The notes under the pieces are model-generated. The model was not told the DNA's origin. It ran no database searches and saw only the letters and a program-made list of their open reading frames with translations. Shown here one piece after another: positions 5,999-13,978 of a DNA stretch of 20,303 nucleotides. The stretch is from Chitinophagales bacterium (lineage in GTDB: Bacteria > Bacteroidota > Bacteroidia > Chitinophagales > UBA2359). Position numbers and translations under genes: made by a program. Each line of letters starts with the position of its first letter. The first letter of the stretch is position 1. Where the stretch lies: contig JAHDDN010000047.1 of assembly GCA_020629335.1 (NCBI GenBank), forward strand, positions 1-20,303. The letters are read 5' to 3'.

Positions 5999-8389
5999 TT
6001 AATCCAGTATCACGATCTTTTGATTAATTAGGTCTTTATCTCTAACAATAGCTAAATTATAAACTCCTGCGTTTAAATGTGCCACATTGATTCGGTTTTT
6101 AGGGCGGTTTAATTGGCCTGATTGAAGCAGATTTCCATTTATATCAGATATCATATAATCTGCTTTTTGAGCATACTTTAATTCAATAATTAGTTCATCA
6201 TAAGTTGGATTCGGATAACACTTAATGAAATTATTTTTTAATGATAGATTATGAACATCAGTAGTATCTTCCGGTTCAGGCTCTATTACTATTGGATCAA
6301 TGAGGTTGGATATTTTGATTAATCCATTTGGATCTGTTATCCATAAATTCTTTTCGTGATCTTCAATGATTTTTTTTCCACCAGAGATATTAGGAAATGA
6401 GTATATTTCATTCCACATATTATCTTGACGCCTATAGAGCTGATCAGAAGTGACGACCCAAGTTGCTTCTTCACTATCGATGTAAACATGATTTGCACTT
6501 TCAGGTGCAGAAAGATAATTACTGTAATAATTCCATTCATTGCCATTATAATAAGATAGTTTATTACCACTTAACCAGAGATCGTGTTCTCCTCCTATTG
6601 CTACATTTTGAATATAATTGACTTCAGAAGGTAATGCATGTTGATAAAATTCACCATCATTATTTAATTCGCATAAAGGTAAATTTTCATTAACTATAGC
6701 TACACTTTCACTATTTACTCTCTTTATATCCTTTATTCTATAGAGGTCTGGGGTGTCTGTAAATGGACTAGCGTAATTTATTACTGTATCCTCTTTAAAT
6801 ATTTGAAGACCAGAATCTTCCTCTGAAATATCATAATACCCCACCCAAAGTTCATTATTATTGAGTGTATCAACAAATACTACTCGAGGTTCAGGAGTCA
6901 ATAAATCACCATTTTCATATACGTATTCAATATGAATATTCTCTCCATCATATTTATAGATACCTCCTCTAAGATAACCTTGAGAATCCATTGTAATCCA
7001 TATATTCCCCTGACTATCTTCATCAAAATCATATATTATGCCTTCTAAATTATTTTTATCATATAAACCATTAGAATAAAAGCGAAACAACTTAAAAGTA
7101 TCTTCTGAATAAGTATATATTTCATTTTCAATAGCAGCCCACAGCATTCCTTCTTGATCTATGAAAATGGCTCGCTGACCTTCGCTAACAAAACCATTTG
7201 TCTCATTATAGTAAGTAATAGTAGCTCCTTCGATTGATGTCGTATCTATATTAATATTTAGAGTATCAATTACGAGCATTGTATCTATTGGCTCATCATA
7301 TTCTTCAAATGGAATATTCGATACTCTTAAAAGAGAGCTATCCAATCCTACCCATACATTGTCTTCCGCATCTGAGGTTATTACTCCTACAAACTCATTT
7401 AAGGATTCATCTTCCAACTCTAAGGAAATTAAGTTTCCATCATAAAAAGTATTGAGATACAAACTACCTGCCCCTGTATCCATCCATGGATAGTAATCCA
7501 AAGTGGAGAACCAAATATGACCATTAGGGCCTTTATTAAAATATCTAGCTTGAGCAGCAGGTAAAATATTATTGATCATATTAAACCAAATATTGCCCTT
7601 CATCGTATACCAATACCATCTATGATCTACATTTTCTGGGCTATAGATCAGTCCTCTATCCATCACGCCTATCCATAAATTACCATCATCATCTTGTAAT
7701 ATATTATTAGCATGGAGTTGATTTTCATTAAAGATTCCACCATCATTTGGTTTTGTTTTTCGAATAAGGGTATCTCCTTCTAATTTATACAAACCCTTAG
7801 TTCCATGAGTGATCCAATAGTCACCAGAGAGCGTTTTGAGGACATTTCCTTCTTTTTCATGAGTAGTAGATCCAATACCAGAAAGATTTCCAAATTCATA
7901 ATTCAAGAGGCTATCATTTCTAATTATATTTAAGCGACGTTTATTGTTATAATTGACCCCTTCATAAATAATTAGCTCATTATTAGCCGAGGTATCTATT
8001 TGAATATCTAATACTCGGCCTATCGAGATGGAATCACTTGTACTATACTTACTCACAAACTCTTCTCCATCATACATCATTACCCCACCTTGGCTAGTAT
8101 GATAAAAACCGATCCAGAGATTGCCCTCACTATCTTCGGCAAAGGCTTTGGCTCTGCCTGTTAACAGGTCGTATTCATCTTCATCATAGTGAGTGAATTC
8201 GTCATTGGCGTAGGTGTAGATGCCGTTATTATAGGTGCCTATCCAGAGAGTGCCATTGCTATCCACATAGAGCGATGATATATAATCATCTACAAAGCCA
8301 TTACTGCTATTGAAAACATCATAGGTTTGTGCTTCTACGGATAAACAAAGAATGTTCATCAAAGCAATAATTAATAATATGATTCGCAT
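5999..8389 (-). CDS. Secreted double propeller protein with type IX sorting domain
   Basis: 796 residues from the preferred start at 8389 (MRIILLIIALMNILCLS). An upstream ATG at 8479 adds 30 residues without signal-peptide character. After cleavage near EA-QTYDV, a first propeller set (about 20-360; DSNGTLWIGT, DSEGNLWIGF, DDDGNLWIGV, PNGHIWFST, AEDNVWVGL) is joined by an acidic, Thr-containing linker (about 361-388) to a second set (about 390-710; DQEGMLWAA, DSQGNIWIT, HEKNLWIT). About the last 78 residues (CYPNP... ending QKIVILD) form the Por-type sorting domain. The first set is homologous to the 453-residue protein at 2977 and the second to the 428-residue protein at 1663, so this gene corresponds to both fused, minus one sorting tail and one signal peptide. 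Extracellular, ligand unknown. Confidence 0.85.
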   Translation of the reverse strand: MRIILLIIALMNILCLSVEAQTYDVFNSSNGFVDDYISSLYVDSNGTLWIGTYNNGIYTYANDEFTHYDEDEYDLLTGRAKAFAEDSEGNLWIGFYHTSQGGVMMYDGEEFVSKYSTSDSISIGRVLDIQIDTSANNELIIYEGVNYNNKRRLNIIRNDSLLNYEFGNLSGIGSTTHEKEGNVLKTLSGDYWITHGTKGLYKLEGDTLIRKTKPNDGGIFNENQLHANNILQDDDGNLWIGVMDRGLIYSPENVDHRWYWYTMKGNIWFNMINNILPAAQARYFNKGPNGHIWFSTLDYYPWMDTGAGSLYLNTFYDGNLISLELEDESLNEFVGVITSDAEDNVWVGLDSSLLRVSNIPFEEYDEPIDTMLVIDTLNINIDTTSIEGATITYYNETNGFVSEGQRAIFIDQEGMLWAAIENEIYTYSEDTFKLFRFYSNGLYDKNNLEGIIYDFDEDSQGNIWITMDSQGYLRGGIYKYDGENIHIEYVYENGDLLTPEPRVVFVDTLNNNELWVGYYDISEEDSGLQIFKEDTVINYASPFTDTPDLYRIKDIKRVNSESVAIVNENLPLCELNNDGEFYQHALPSEVNYIQNVAIGGEHDLWLSGNKLSYYNGNEWNYYSNYLSAPESANHVYIDSEEATWVVTSDQLYRRQDNMWNEIYSFPNISGGKKIIEDHEKNLWITDPNGLIKISNLIDPIVIEPEPEDTTDVHNLSLKNNFIKCYPNPTYDELIIELKYAQKADYMISDINGNLLQSGQLNRPKNRINVAHLNAGVYNLAIVRDKDLINQKIVILD

Positions 8390-8450
8390 GAGACTCAATT
8401 TAAACAAGTGTTTTTCTTTATTTAAAATTACGTAATTCTTCAACAATACA

Positions 8451-8479
8451 CAAATGTAAAAGCGATTCTCCTTTTTCAA
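8451..8479 (-). promoter_or_regulatory. Candidate Bacteroidota promoter for the double propeller gene
   Basis: On the minus strand TACATTTG (8458-8451) matches the Bacteroidota -7 consensus TAnnTTTG, and TTG (8479-8477) lies 18 bp upstream as a -33 element. This would give a leader of roughly 55 nt before the ATG at 8389. Pattern match only. Confidence 0.4.
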
Positions 8480-8562
8480 GTAATGGGGAGCTATTATGCA
8501 TCAGAATAACTTGATTTTCACAAATGAGATAGAAGTTAAAAAGGTAAGAATAAATTTGTCTA

Positions 8563-8730
8563 ATTAAGTGCTTGGACAAAATTAAGTTGTCTTTTGACTG
8601 TAGGTCTTTTTTACTTAGGCAAGGCAAATTTGACGAGCATAGCCGTGCTATTTAAGGAAAATTTAACGCAGCATAAGTAAAAAAGAACCAGTCATAAAGT
8701 AAGAGTAATTTTGTCCATGCACTTACTTAT
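8563..8730. repeat. 168-bp inverted-repeat element (long-arm family, copy 3)
   Basis: Outer arms share AAGTGC.TGGACAAAATTA on one side (about 8566-8584) and its complement on the other (about 8706-8725). The arms continue inward to a centre AGCAT-AGCC-GTGCT (8638-8651) preceded by GGCAAGGCAAA. It is closely related to 1466-1641, but its arms differ and still pair. It lies upstream of the double propeller gene. Confidence 0.75.
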
Positions 8731-8775
8731 TTCAGTTAAAAAGTTTTAACCTTATTCTGTTATTCAGTTAAAAAA

Positions 8776-9038
8776 AAATCGGCTTAGGGATGGGAACGGT
8801 ATGTGGCGTACATGATGCGACTTATGGAGCTTAGGCAGACGTAGGCTGGCCCGAAGGGCAGACAAGTGTGCCTTAGCGAAATAGGAGCAGCATAGCCACA
8901 TAAGAGTGGACAGCCCGACCCTTCCTAATTTTTTATTCGAGGGCGCACACATAGGTAGCGCCCCTACAGGTCGAATAAAAAATTAGGAAGGGGAAGCCCC
9001 AAATTTAGTTAATTGGTATAGTAGTTGAATAGTTAATT
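8776..9038 (-). repeat. Long structured repeat, copy G1 (full length)
   Basis: A 22-bp perfect stem, 8919-8940 with 8971-8992, encloses a loop with its own GGGCGC/GCGCCC stem (8941-8946 / 8958-8963). One flank (8776-8918) is a roughly 140-bp GC-richer structured segment that matches, as reverse complement, 17837-17972. The other flank is AAGCCCC then an AT-rich tail (to 9038) shared with copy G2. It lies just past the stop codon of the gene at 9091 and may end its transcript. A 62-codon ORF that can be read in it is a by-product. Confidence 0.8.
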
Positions 9039-9090
9039 ATGAGGAATTCGTAAACCAATATACCAATTAACAAATCAACCAATACACCAA

Positions 9091-12000
9091 TTACGGCAAT
9101 TGCTCCTCAATAATATAATTCGCCAAATTGCTCGTATTGTCTGGATGACTTAGTGCATTAAAAAACAGCATATTGATTTCATTATTTAGGCCCTGATAAA
9201 TGGATAAGCTGTTCATGTCTAAATCGCCAATATTGTATCCTTCATAAGTATAGTTGGCTAATTGCATAGTATTAGCTGGTGCTCCTAAAACCTCAAAAAA
9301 GATAGGATTTAATTCATTATTGAAGCCCTGAAAAATCACCACATCATCAATATTGGCATTGCCACCCCAAAGGGCATAAGTGCCGCCCAGATCAACTTGA
9401 GCATATTCACCCCATGTGTTGCCTGTTGTAAAATCTATACTCGTGCTAATATTACTAAGTGATAAAGGACTTGGTGTCATGGCCCCTAAATGATTTCGGT
9501 GACGAATCGCCACATAATAATCCCCAGCTAATCCAACAACTTCTACTGGCGATATTCCATCTACATCTACGACGTCTCCATCTCGCTGAAGTAAGGCAGA
9601 GCGAGTCGCCAATACCTGACTTGGATTAATTGGGTCACGTAATTCTACAAAAACCCAATCTACTATTGCATCTGAACCTTCGACGGATAATACGCTTGCC
9701 TCTATGGTTTCGCCTCCCCCTTCTCCTACATGAGAAAAGTCACTTAATTCTGTATAAGGTTCTGTGAGTGGGATCAAATTAGCTGTTCTTAAATCATCTC
9801 GCATCAGGCCATCCGTTGAGCTTTGTAAGGCACCTTGTAAATTCACAACTGGAGCTACCGAAAGGATCGTATTGACACCAATCGTTATTGTACAAGTCAA
9901 GGATAATTCAAAGACTCCTTCTGCAATAAAACCATGTACTAAGACATAATAAGTCGTTCCCTCTTCTGTAGGGATGGTAACCTCTGAAGCATTTTCACAA
10001 AAACTACTATCACTTCCTGCTAAGCAATTCAAGTCGCCACAAACCCCATCAAAAACGGATATTTGAGTATCAAAATTGGCACTAGCACAAGTATTAAAAT
10101 TAGCATCCTCGCCTGTCCCAACGAAAGAATACCAAACACCCGCAGAATAAAGCGGAACATCACAAAACAAAGTTTCATCTAAATCATCAGTTCCACCAGT
10201 AGTGAAGCCACTTAAAGTTTCGCCACAACTGATTGGAATGGCATCTCCGCAGAAATCATTAGGTGGGGGCAAGCAACTTGCTCCATTCACAGATAAATCA
10301 AAATTACCAGATCCTCCTATAAATCCATGTACCACTATGTAGTAAGTCGTCCCTAATGCAGTAGAAACCGTAATTTCTGAGGTACTACTATTCGTACAAT
10401 TAGCATTCTGAACATCATTACCCACACAATCTAAATCACTACATTCCCCCTCAAAAACCGACAGGATCGTATCAAAATCAGTATTGGAACTACAAGTACT
10501 AAAAGTAACCTCGACTCCTATTCCCTCAAAAGAGTACACCACTGCTGGAGAATTAATAAATCCACTTGTACCGCCACAAAAATCAGTTAATGTATTGGCT
10601 CCAATAGTCGTTCCACTCACATTATCACCACAACTAACAGGAATAGCAGTATAGCAGAAATAATCTAAAGGAGGCTCATCACAACTGGCGGCAAAAGCAG
10701 ATAAATCAAAAACGCCTGTTTGACTACTCCAACCATGCACTGCAATATGATAAAGACTACCTAATGTAGTTTCTATAGTAACTTCTGAAGCATAAGTATT
10801 TGAACTGCAATTTTCCATATCATCATTGCCAGCAATACAGCTTAAGCCAGAAATAAAAGGTGGAAATGCACTACAAAATCCAGTAAAAACGGAAAGCTTA
10901 GTATCAAAATCTGTATTAGAACCACAAGTGCTAAAAGTAACGGCCTCTCCTGTTCCTTCGAAAGTATACCACACAACTGGAGCAGTAAAAGAAGTACCAC
11001 AATCACTCAGTGAACTTACAGATGCGCCTACGGTCGTTCCTGTTAAAGTTTCTCCACAACTAATCGGAAGAGCGTAGATACAAGATGAATTGAGGGGAAC
11101 TGCCTCACAAGTTGAAGCACTCACAGACAAAGCAAAATCTCCTGTTGCGAAATATCCATGTACTAAAATATAATAAGTCGTTCCAACTTCTGTGAATAAG
11201 CTAATCTCTGAGGTATTTCCATCAAAACAATCAGGATTTTGATCATTCCCAGTAATACAATTTAAATCACTACAAGAACCGTCATAAATAGAAATTTTAG
11301 TATCCAGTTCTGTACCACTATCACAAGTACTAAAAGTCGTTTCTTCGCCTATTCCCTCAAATGAATACCACCCCCCAGGCTCTGTTATAGCTGTGCCACA
11401 ATAGGAACTTGAAGCCAATGGAGGTAATCCGTCCGTTGTTCCTAATAAAGTTTGTCCACAACTAATGGAAGTCGCAAGCTCACATAATGAATTACCACAA
11501 CTCACTGACAATTCAAAATTGTCTGTAGGCTGCTGAGTCCCTGTGCTATTTATAAAAAAATTAAAGCCATACACATATATATAATAAGTAAGCCCCACAG
11601 CTGTAAAAGTAGTAACCTCTGTGCCCGTAACACAAGCTTGAGGATTGGTCTCCACACACTGAAGATCATTACAACTACCCTGCATAATAAATAATTTAGC
11701 GTCAAAATCAGTACTAGCACTACAAGTACTAAATGTCACCATATCTCCTATACCTTCAAATCTATACCAAACGCCAGTATATTCATATAAACCTACTGGA
11801 TTATTATAAAATATACCCTCACAAAGATTAATTTCATCATAATCGACTGTGGCCTCAAAAGTAGTTCCACTCGCTGTACCTCCACAACTTATTAACTGTG
11901 CTCCATTACAAAAATCTTGAAGAACAGGAGGACCACAACTCACAGAAAAGAGAAAATCCCCTTCATTATCATTTGCAGGGTCCTCTCCAAAAACTAAGAT

Positions 12001-12405
12001 ATAATAAGTGGTTCCAATTTCTGTAAATAAACTCTTCTCTACCAAATTACCTGGAGTAGCAATATCAAAACTACTGTAGTCAATACAATTTAGATTACTA
12101 CAACTCCCTTCAAAAATATACATACTAATATCAAAATTTTCATTGCTAGAACCTGCACCAAAAGTAACCACCTGACCTGTTCCTTGAAATGAATACCAAA
12201 CATCTGGCAAATAGATGTAAGTATTACAAAATATATCGTCATAAATCTCTGGATTAGCTCCGCTAGTCGTTTCATCAGCTAAGAAATCTCCACAAAAAAC
12301 TGGCGTGGCATCAACACATTCATCGCCTTGCGCATAAAGATTAGGACTCAAAAAAATCGTTATGGAGAATACAAACACCGTTGTTATAAGGAATGGATTT
12401 TTCAT
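9091..12405 (-). CDS. Large secreted protein with six Cys-rich repeats and an unusual C-terminal module
   Basis: 1104 residues. Signal peptide about 1-25 (cleavage near YA-Q). Six repeats of about 125-140 residues follow (about 28-157, 164-303, 306-433, 438-574, 579-711, 714-838). Each has the order C..A.PISCG, (V/G)WYSFEGTGE.VTFSTC, FDT.LSVF.G.C..L.C, a second Cys pair, SE(V/I), GTTYYILVHGF and F.LSV. This resembles the PPC-like beta-sandwich seen in Bacteroidota adhesins and extracellular enzymes, with disulfides likely. Residues about 845-1104 form a separate module (MRDDLRT, PLTEPYT, AIVDWVFVELRDP, RSALLQRDGDVVDVDG, DYYVAIRHRNHLG) ending in two DxDxN/xQGxNNE segments with dockerin-like Asp loops and a terminal EEQLP. 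There is no Por-type tail. I recall similar C-termini in Lewinella-type adhesins. Surface adhesin or scaffold role is inferred. Confidence 0.8.
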   Translation of the reverse strand: MKNPFLITTVFVFSITIFLSPNLYAQGDECVDATPVFCGDFLADETTSGANPEIYDDIFCNTYIYLPDVWYSFQGTGQVVTFGAGSSNENFDISMYIFEGSCSNLNCIDYSSFDIATPGNLVEKSLFTEIGTTYYILVFGEDPANDNEGDFLFSVSCGPPVLQDFCNGAQLISCGGTASGTTFEATVDYDEINLCEGIFYNNPVGLYEYTGVWYRFEGIGDMVTFSTCSASTDFDAKLFIMQGSCNDLQCVETNPQACVTGTEVTTFTAVGLTYYIYVYGFNFFINSTGTQQPTDNFELSVSCGNSLCELATSISCGQTLLGTTDGLPPLASSSYCGTAITEPGGWYSFEGIGEETTFSTCDSGTELDTKISIYDGSCSDLNCITGNDQNPDCFDGNTSEISLFTEVGTTYYILVHGYFATGDFALSVSASTCEAVPLNSSCIYALPISCGETLTGTTVGASVSSLSDCGTSFTAPVVWYTFEGTGEAVTFSTCGSNTDFDTKLSVFTGFCSAFPPFISGLSCIAGNDDMENCSSNTYASEVTIETTLGSLYHIAVHGWSSQTGVFDLSAFAASCDEPPLDYFCYTAIPVSCGDNVSGTTIGANTLTDFCGGTSGFINSPAVVYSFEGIGVEVTFSTCSSNTDFDTILSVFEGECSDLDCVGNDVQNANCTNSSTSEITVSTALGTTYYIVVHGFIGGSGNFDLSVNGASCLPPPNDFCGDAIPISCGETLSGFTTGGTDDLDETLFCDVPLYSAGVWYSFVGTGEDANFNTCASANFDTQISVFDGVCGDLNCLAGSDSSFCENASEVTIPTEEGTTYYVLVHGFIAEGVFELSLTCTITIGVNTILSVAPVVNLQGALQSSTDGLMRDDLRTANLIPLTEPYTELSDFSHVGEGGGETIEASVLSVEGSDAIVDWVFVELRDPINPSQVLATRSALLQRDGDVVDVDGISPVEVVGLAGDYYVAIRHRNHLGAMTPSPLSLSNISTSIDFTTGNTWGEYAQVDLGGTYALWGGNANIDDVVIFQGFNNELNPIFFEVLGAPANTMQLANYTYEGYNIGDLDMNSLSIYQGLNNEINMLFFNALSHPDNTSNLANYIIEEQLP

Positions 12406-12774
12406 AGTTTTGGCTTTTGATTGATTATCAGAACATTATGTCATGCTTAAATATTGGAGCAGATCACATAGCTTTAAGATAGTAAAAATATACGCCATAT
12501 AATAACTGAAAAACGATTTTTTAAGTGGGCTTCCCCATTCCATTTTTTCATTCGAGGGCGCACACATAGGTAGCGCCCTCGAATGAAAAAAATAGAATGG
12601 GGGGCTGTACACTTCGCTTTTAGGAGCGTATGGGAGGCCCCAAATTTAGTTAAATTGTATATTAGTCGAATAGTTAATTAGATGAAAAGCTAATTACATA
12701 AATCAACCTTAGACATTAAGACCAAAGTTTTCTAAGGCGTAACCAACTACTTAACAAATTAACCAATACCCTAA
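12406..12774. other. Intergenic interval between ybeY and the large secreted gene
   Basis: About 370 bp. It holds copy G2 of the structured repeat (12526-12655), an AT-rich tail (12656-12774) that resembles the one beside copy G1, and about 120 bp (12406-12525) that must contain the promoter of the gene at 9091-12405. I could not identify a convincing -7/-33 pair there. Confidence 0.5.
12526..12655. repeat. Long structured repeat, copy G2 (short, loop inverted)
   Basis: The stem 12533-12555 pairs with 12579-12602 with one bulge and one mismatch, enclosing GGGCGC/GCGCCC (12556-12561 / 12573-12578). The left flank GGGCTTCCCC has the orientation of copy G3, but the loop has the orientation of copy G1. 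The GC-rich structured flank is reduced to about 45 bp, and the AT-rich tail AAATTTAGTTAA matches G1. It lies downstream of ybeY and upstream of the gene at 9091. Confidence 0.75.
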
Positions 12775-13197
12775 TTAACTATAAACCGCTAGGTAATGAT
12801 CCTCTTTTTGTCGCATGATTTTTTGATCGGCTTCGGATTTGTCTTTATAGCCTAAGAGGTGAAGGAGGCCGTGTACCATGACTCTTTGGAGTTCTTGCTG
12901 AGTATCAACGGAAAGGGAAGCGGCATTCTCTTGAATGCGGTCGATGCTAATGAATATATCGCCTTCTATTTGGGGTCCTTGATCGGAATTATCGAAGGTG
13001 ATGACGTCGGTATAGTAGTCGTGTTGGAGGTATTGACGATTGATATTGAGTAGGTAATCGTCGGTACAGAAGATATAATTGAGATCTGCAAGAAAGTGTT
13101 TTTCTTCTTTGATCACGTTTTGCAGCCATTGCATAATGTTAGCTGACTGCTTTAATTCAAATATGAGTGGTTCTTCTGTGTGGAATTGGATGGGCAA
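12775..13197 (-). CDS. ybeY: rRNA maturation endoribonuclease YbeY
   Basis: 140 residues, normal length for this metal-dependent RNase that helps mature 16S rRNA 3' ends and takes part in 70S quality control in the cytoplasm. Visible signature: YYTDVITFD (61-69), the E78-G-D-I core strand and the metal site HGLLHLLGYKDK (109-120). His109 and His113 are present. The third ligand position, His in E. coli (HxxxHxxxxxH), is Asp119 here. From memory this variant is common in Bacteroidota, so I do not take it as loss of function. It starts 9 bp downstream of the ATP-binding gene's stop, indicating one operon. The start MPIQFH is the only ATG that fits this spacing. Confidence 0.95.
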   Translation of the reverse strand: MPIQFHTEEPLIFELKQSANIMQWLQNVIKEEKHFLADLNYIFCTDDYLLNINRQYLQHDYYTDVITFDNSDQGPQIEGDIFISIDRIQENAASLSVDTQQELQRVMVHGLLHLLGYKDKSEADQKIMRQKEDHYLAVYS

Positions 13198-13206
13198 ATG
13201 AGCAAT

Positions 13207-13629
13207 TTATTTGTGGCTGAAGTGGATTTCTACGCATCTTCCATCGTCTCTAAAGTGGATTTTATCGGATAGTTCACGCATTAGGAAAACTCCTCGACCA
13301 TTAGGGCAATCAATGCGATCAGGGCCTGTCGGATCAGGTATAGAAGCTGGGTCAAATCCTCGACCTTCATCTCCTATGGTAAACGCGATGGTTTGTTTGC
13401 TGGAATTGAGTTTGACGGTGACAAACTTACTTGGATCGGATTGATTTCCGTGAAGTATCGAATTATTGACGGCTTCAGTTAACACCAATAAGATGTTAAA
13501 GCAAGTTTCCTCGTCTAGTCGATATTTTTTCTGTATGTTACGTACGTAAGGCTCTATTAAGCCGATATTCTCGGGCTTAGACCTAAATGATAGTTCAAAG
13601 CGTACGCTTTCATTATTTCCCTTTTGCAT
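13207..13629 (-). CDS. Anti-sigma-factor-like ATP-binding protein (HATPase, RsbW/SpoIIAB type)
   Basis: 140 residues, a single GHKL ATPase domain. N-box EAVNNSILHGN (52-62, Glu52 and Asn56 bind Mg/ATP), G1 box DEGRGFDP (87-94) and G2 box NGRGVFLM (110-117) are all intact, and no histidine-kinase dimerisation segment is present. RsbW-type proteins are Ser kinases that bind either a sigma factor or a STAS anti-anti-sigma partner. Neither partner is in the window, so the target is unknown. It is the first gene of a two-gene unit with ybeY, an arrangement I recall in many Bacteroidota, usually followed by mnmG (absent here). It is separated from the upstream gene by a terminator and an inverted-repeat element, so it needs its own promoter, which I could not identify. 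Confidence 0.85.
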   Translation of the reverse strand: MQKGNNESVRFELSFRSKPENIGLIEPYVRNIQKKYRLDEETCFNILLVLTEAVNNSILHGNQSDPSKFVTVKLNSSKQTIAFTIGDEGRGFDPASIPDPTGPDRIDCPNGRGVFLMRELSDKIHFRDDGRCVEIHFSHK

Positions 13630-13678
13630 GGTGACATCTTTGTAAAAATCCTATATTCGATAGGCGGGATAGTTTTTA

Positions 13679-13836
13679 GGAATAATGAAATAATAAATTA
13701 GCGATTTTATACGCAGTAAAAAAAGATAAGCATAAGGCGCAAAAACGAAGCATAGCAACGCTACGTGAGGCTTTTGCAACGCAGTGATTATCTTTTTTTG
13801 CCAGTAGACAATGATAATTTACTATTTTAGTATTCC
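13679..13836. repeat. 158-bp inverted-repeat element (long-arm family, copy 4)
   Basis: Outer arms run from GGAATA (13679) inward through AAATAATAAATTA and AAAAAAAGATAA, complementary to TTATCTTTTTTT, TAATTTACTATTT and TATTCC (ending 13836), with a few mismatches. The centre is TAGC-AAC-GCTA (13753-13763) flanked by GGCGCAAAAACG and AGGCTTTTGCAACG. No ORF. It lies between the terminator of the DUF4175-like gene and the anti-sigma-like gene, about 50 bp upstream of the latter's start. The rest of 13630-13978 shows only the terminator. Confidence 0.75.
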
Positions 13837-13920
13837 TTCATTAAACTTAAGAGTTGATTCTGGTCACATGCCTTTATTGTAATTAACAATAATTAGCATA
13901 TCACCAGTTAAACTATATAC

Positions 13921-13969
13921 AAAAAAAAGCGAATGAAGGTTCCCTAAATTGTCAACTTTCATTCGCTTT
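13921..13969 (-). terminator. Intrinsic terminator of the DUF4175-like gene
   Basis: Read on the minus strand, AAAGCGAATGAAAGTT (13969-13954), a 12-nt loop and AACCTTCATTCGCTTT (13941-13926) form a 16-bp stem with one mismatch, and the 3' arm runs directly into eight T residues (13928-13921). It starts 10 bp past the stop codon. Confidence 0.9.
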
Positions 13970-13978
13970 ATATCATTT

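Noticed and set aside
8418..8627. 69-codon minus-strand frame upstream of the double propeller gene
   Set aside because: Overlaps the inverted-repeat element at 8563-8730 and the candidate promoter; no protein features.
8764..8952. 62-codon minus-strand frame
   Set aside because: Lies entirely in structured repeat G1, whose conservation is of stems and not of codons; the other full copy (G3) carries compensating changes that ignore the frame.
9764..11077. Plus-strand frames of 61 and 83 codons inside the large Cys-repeat gene
   Set aside because: Antisense shadows within a clearly coding, repeated minus-strand gene.
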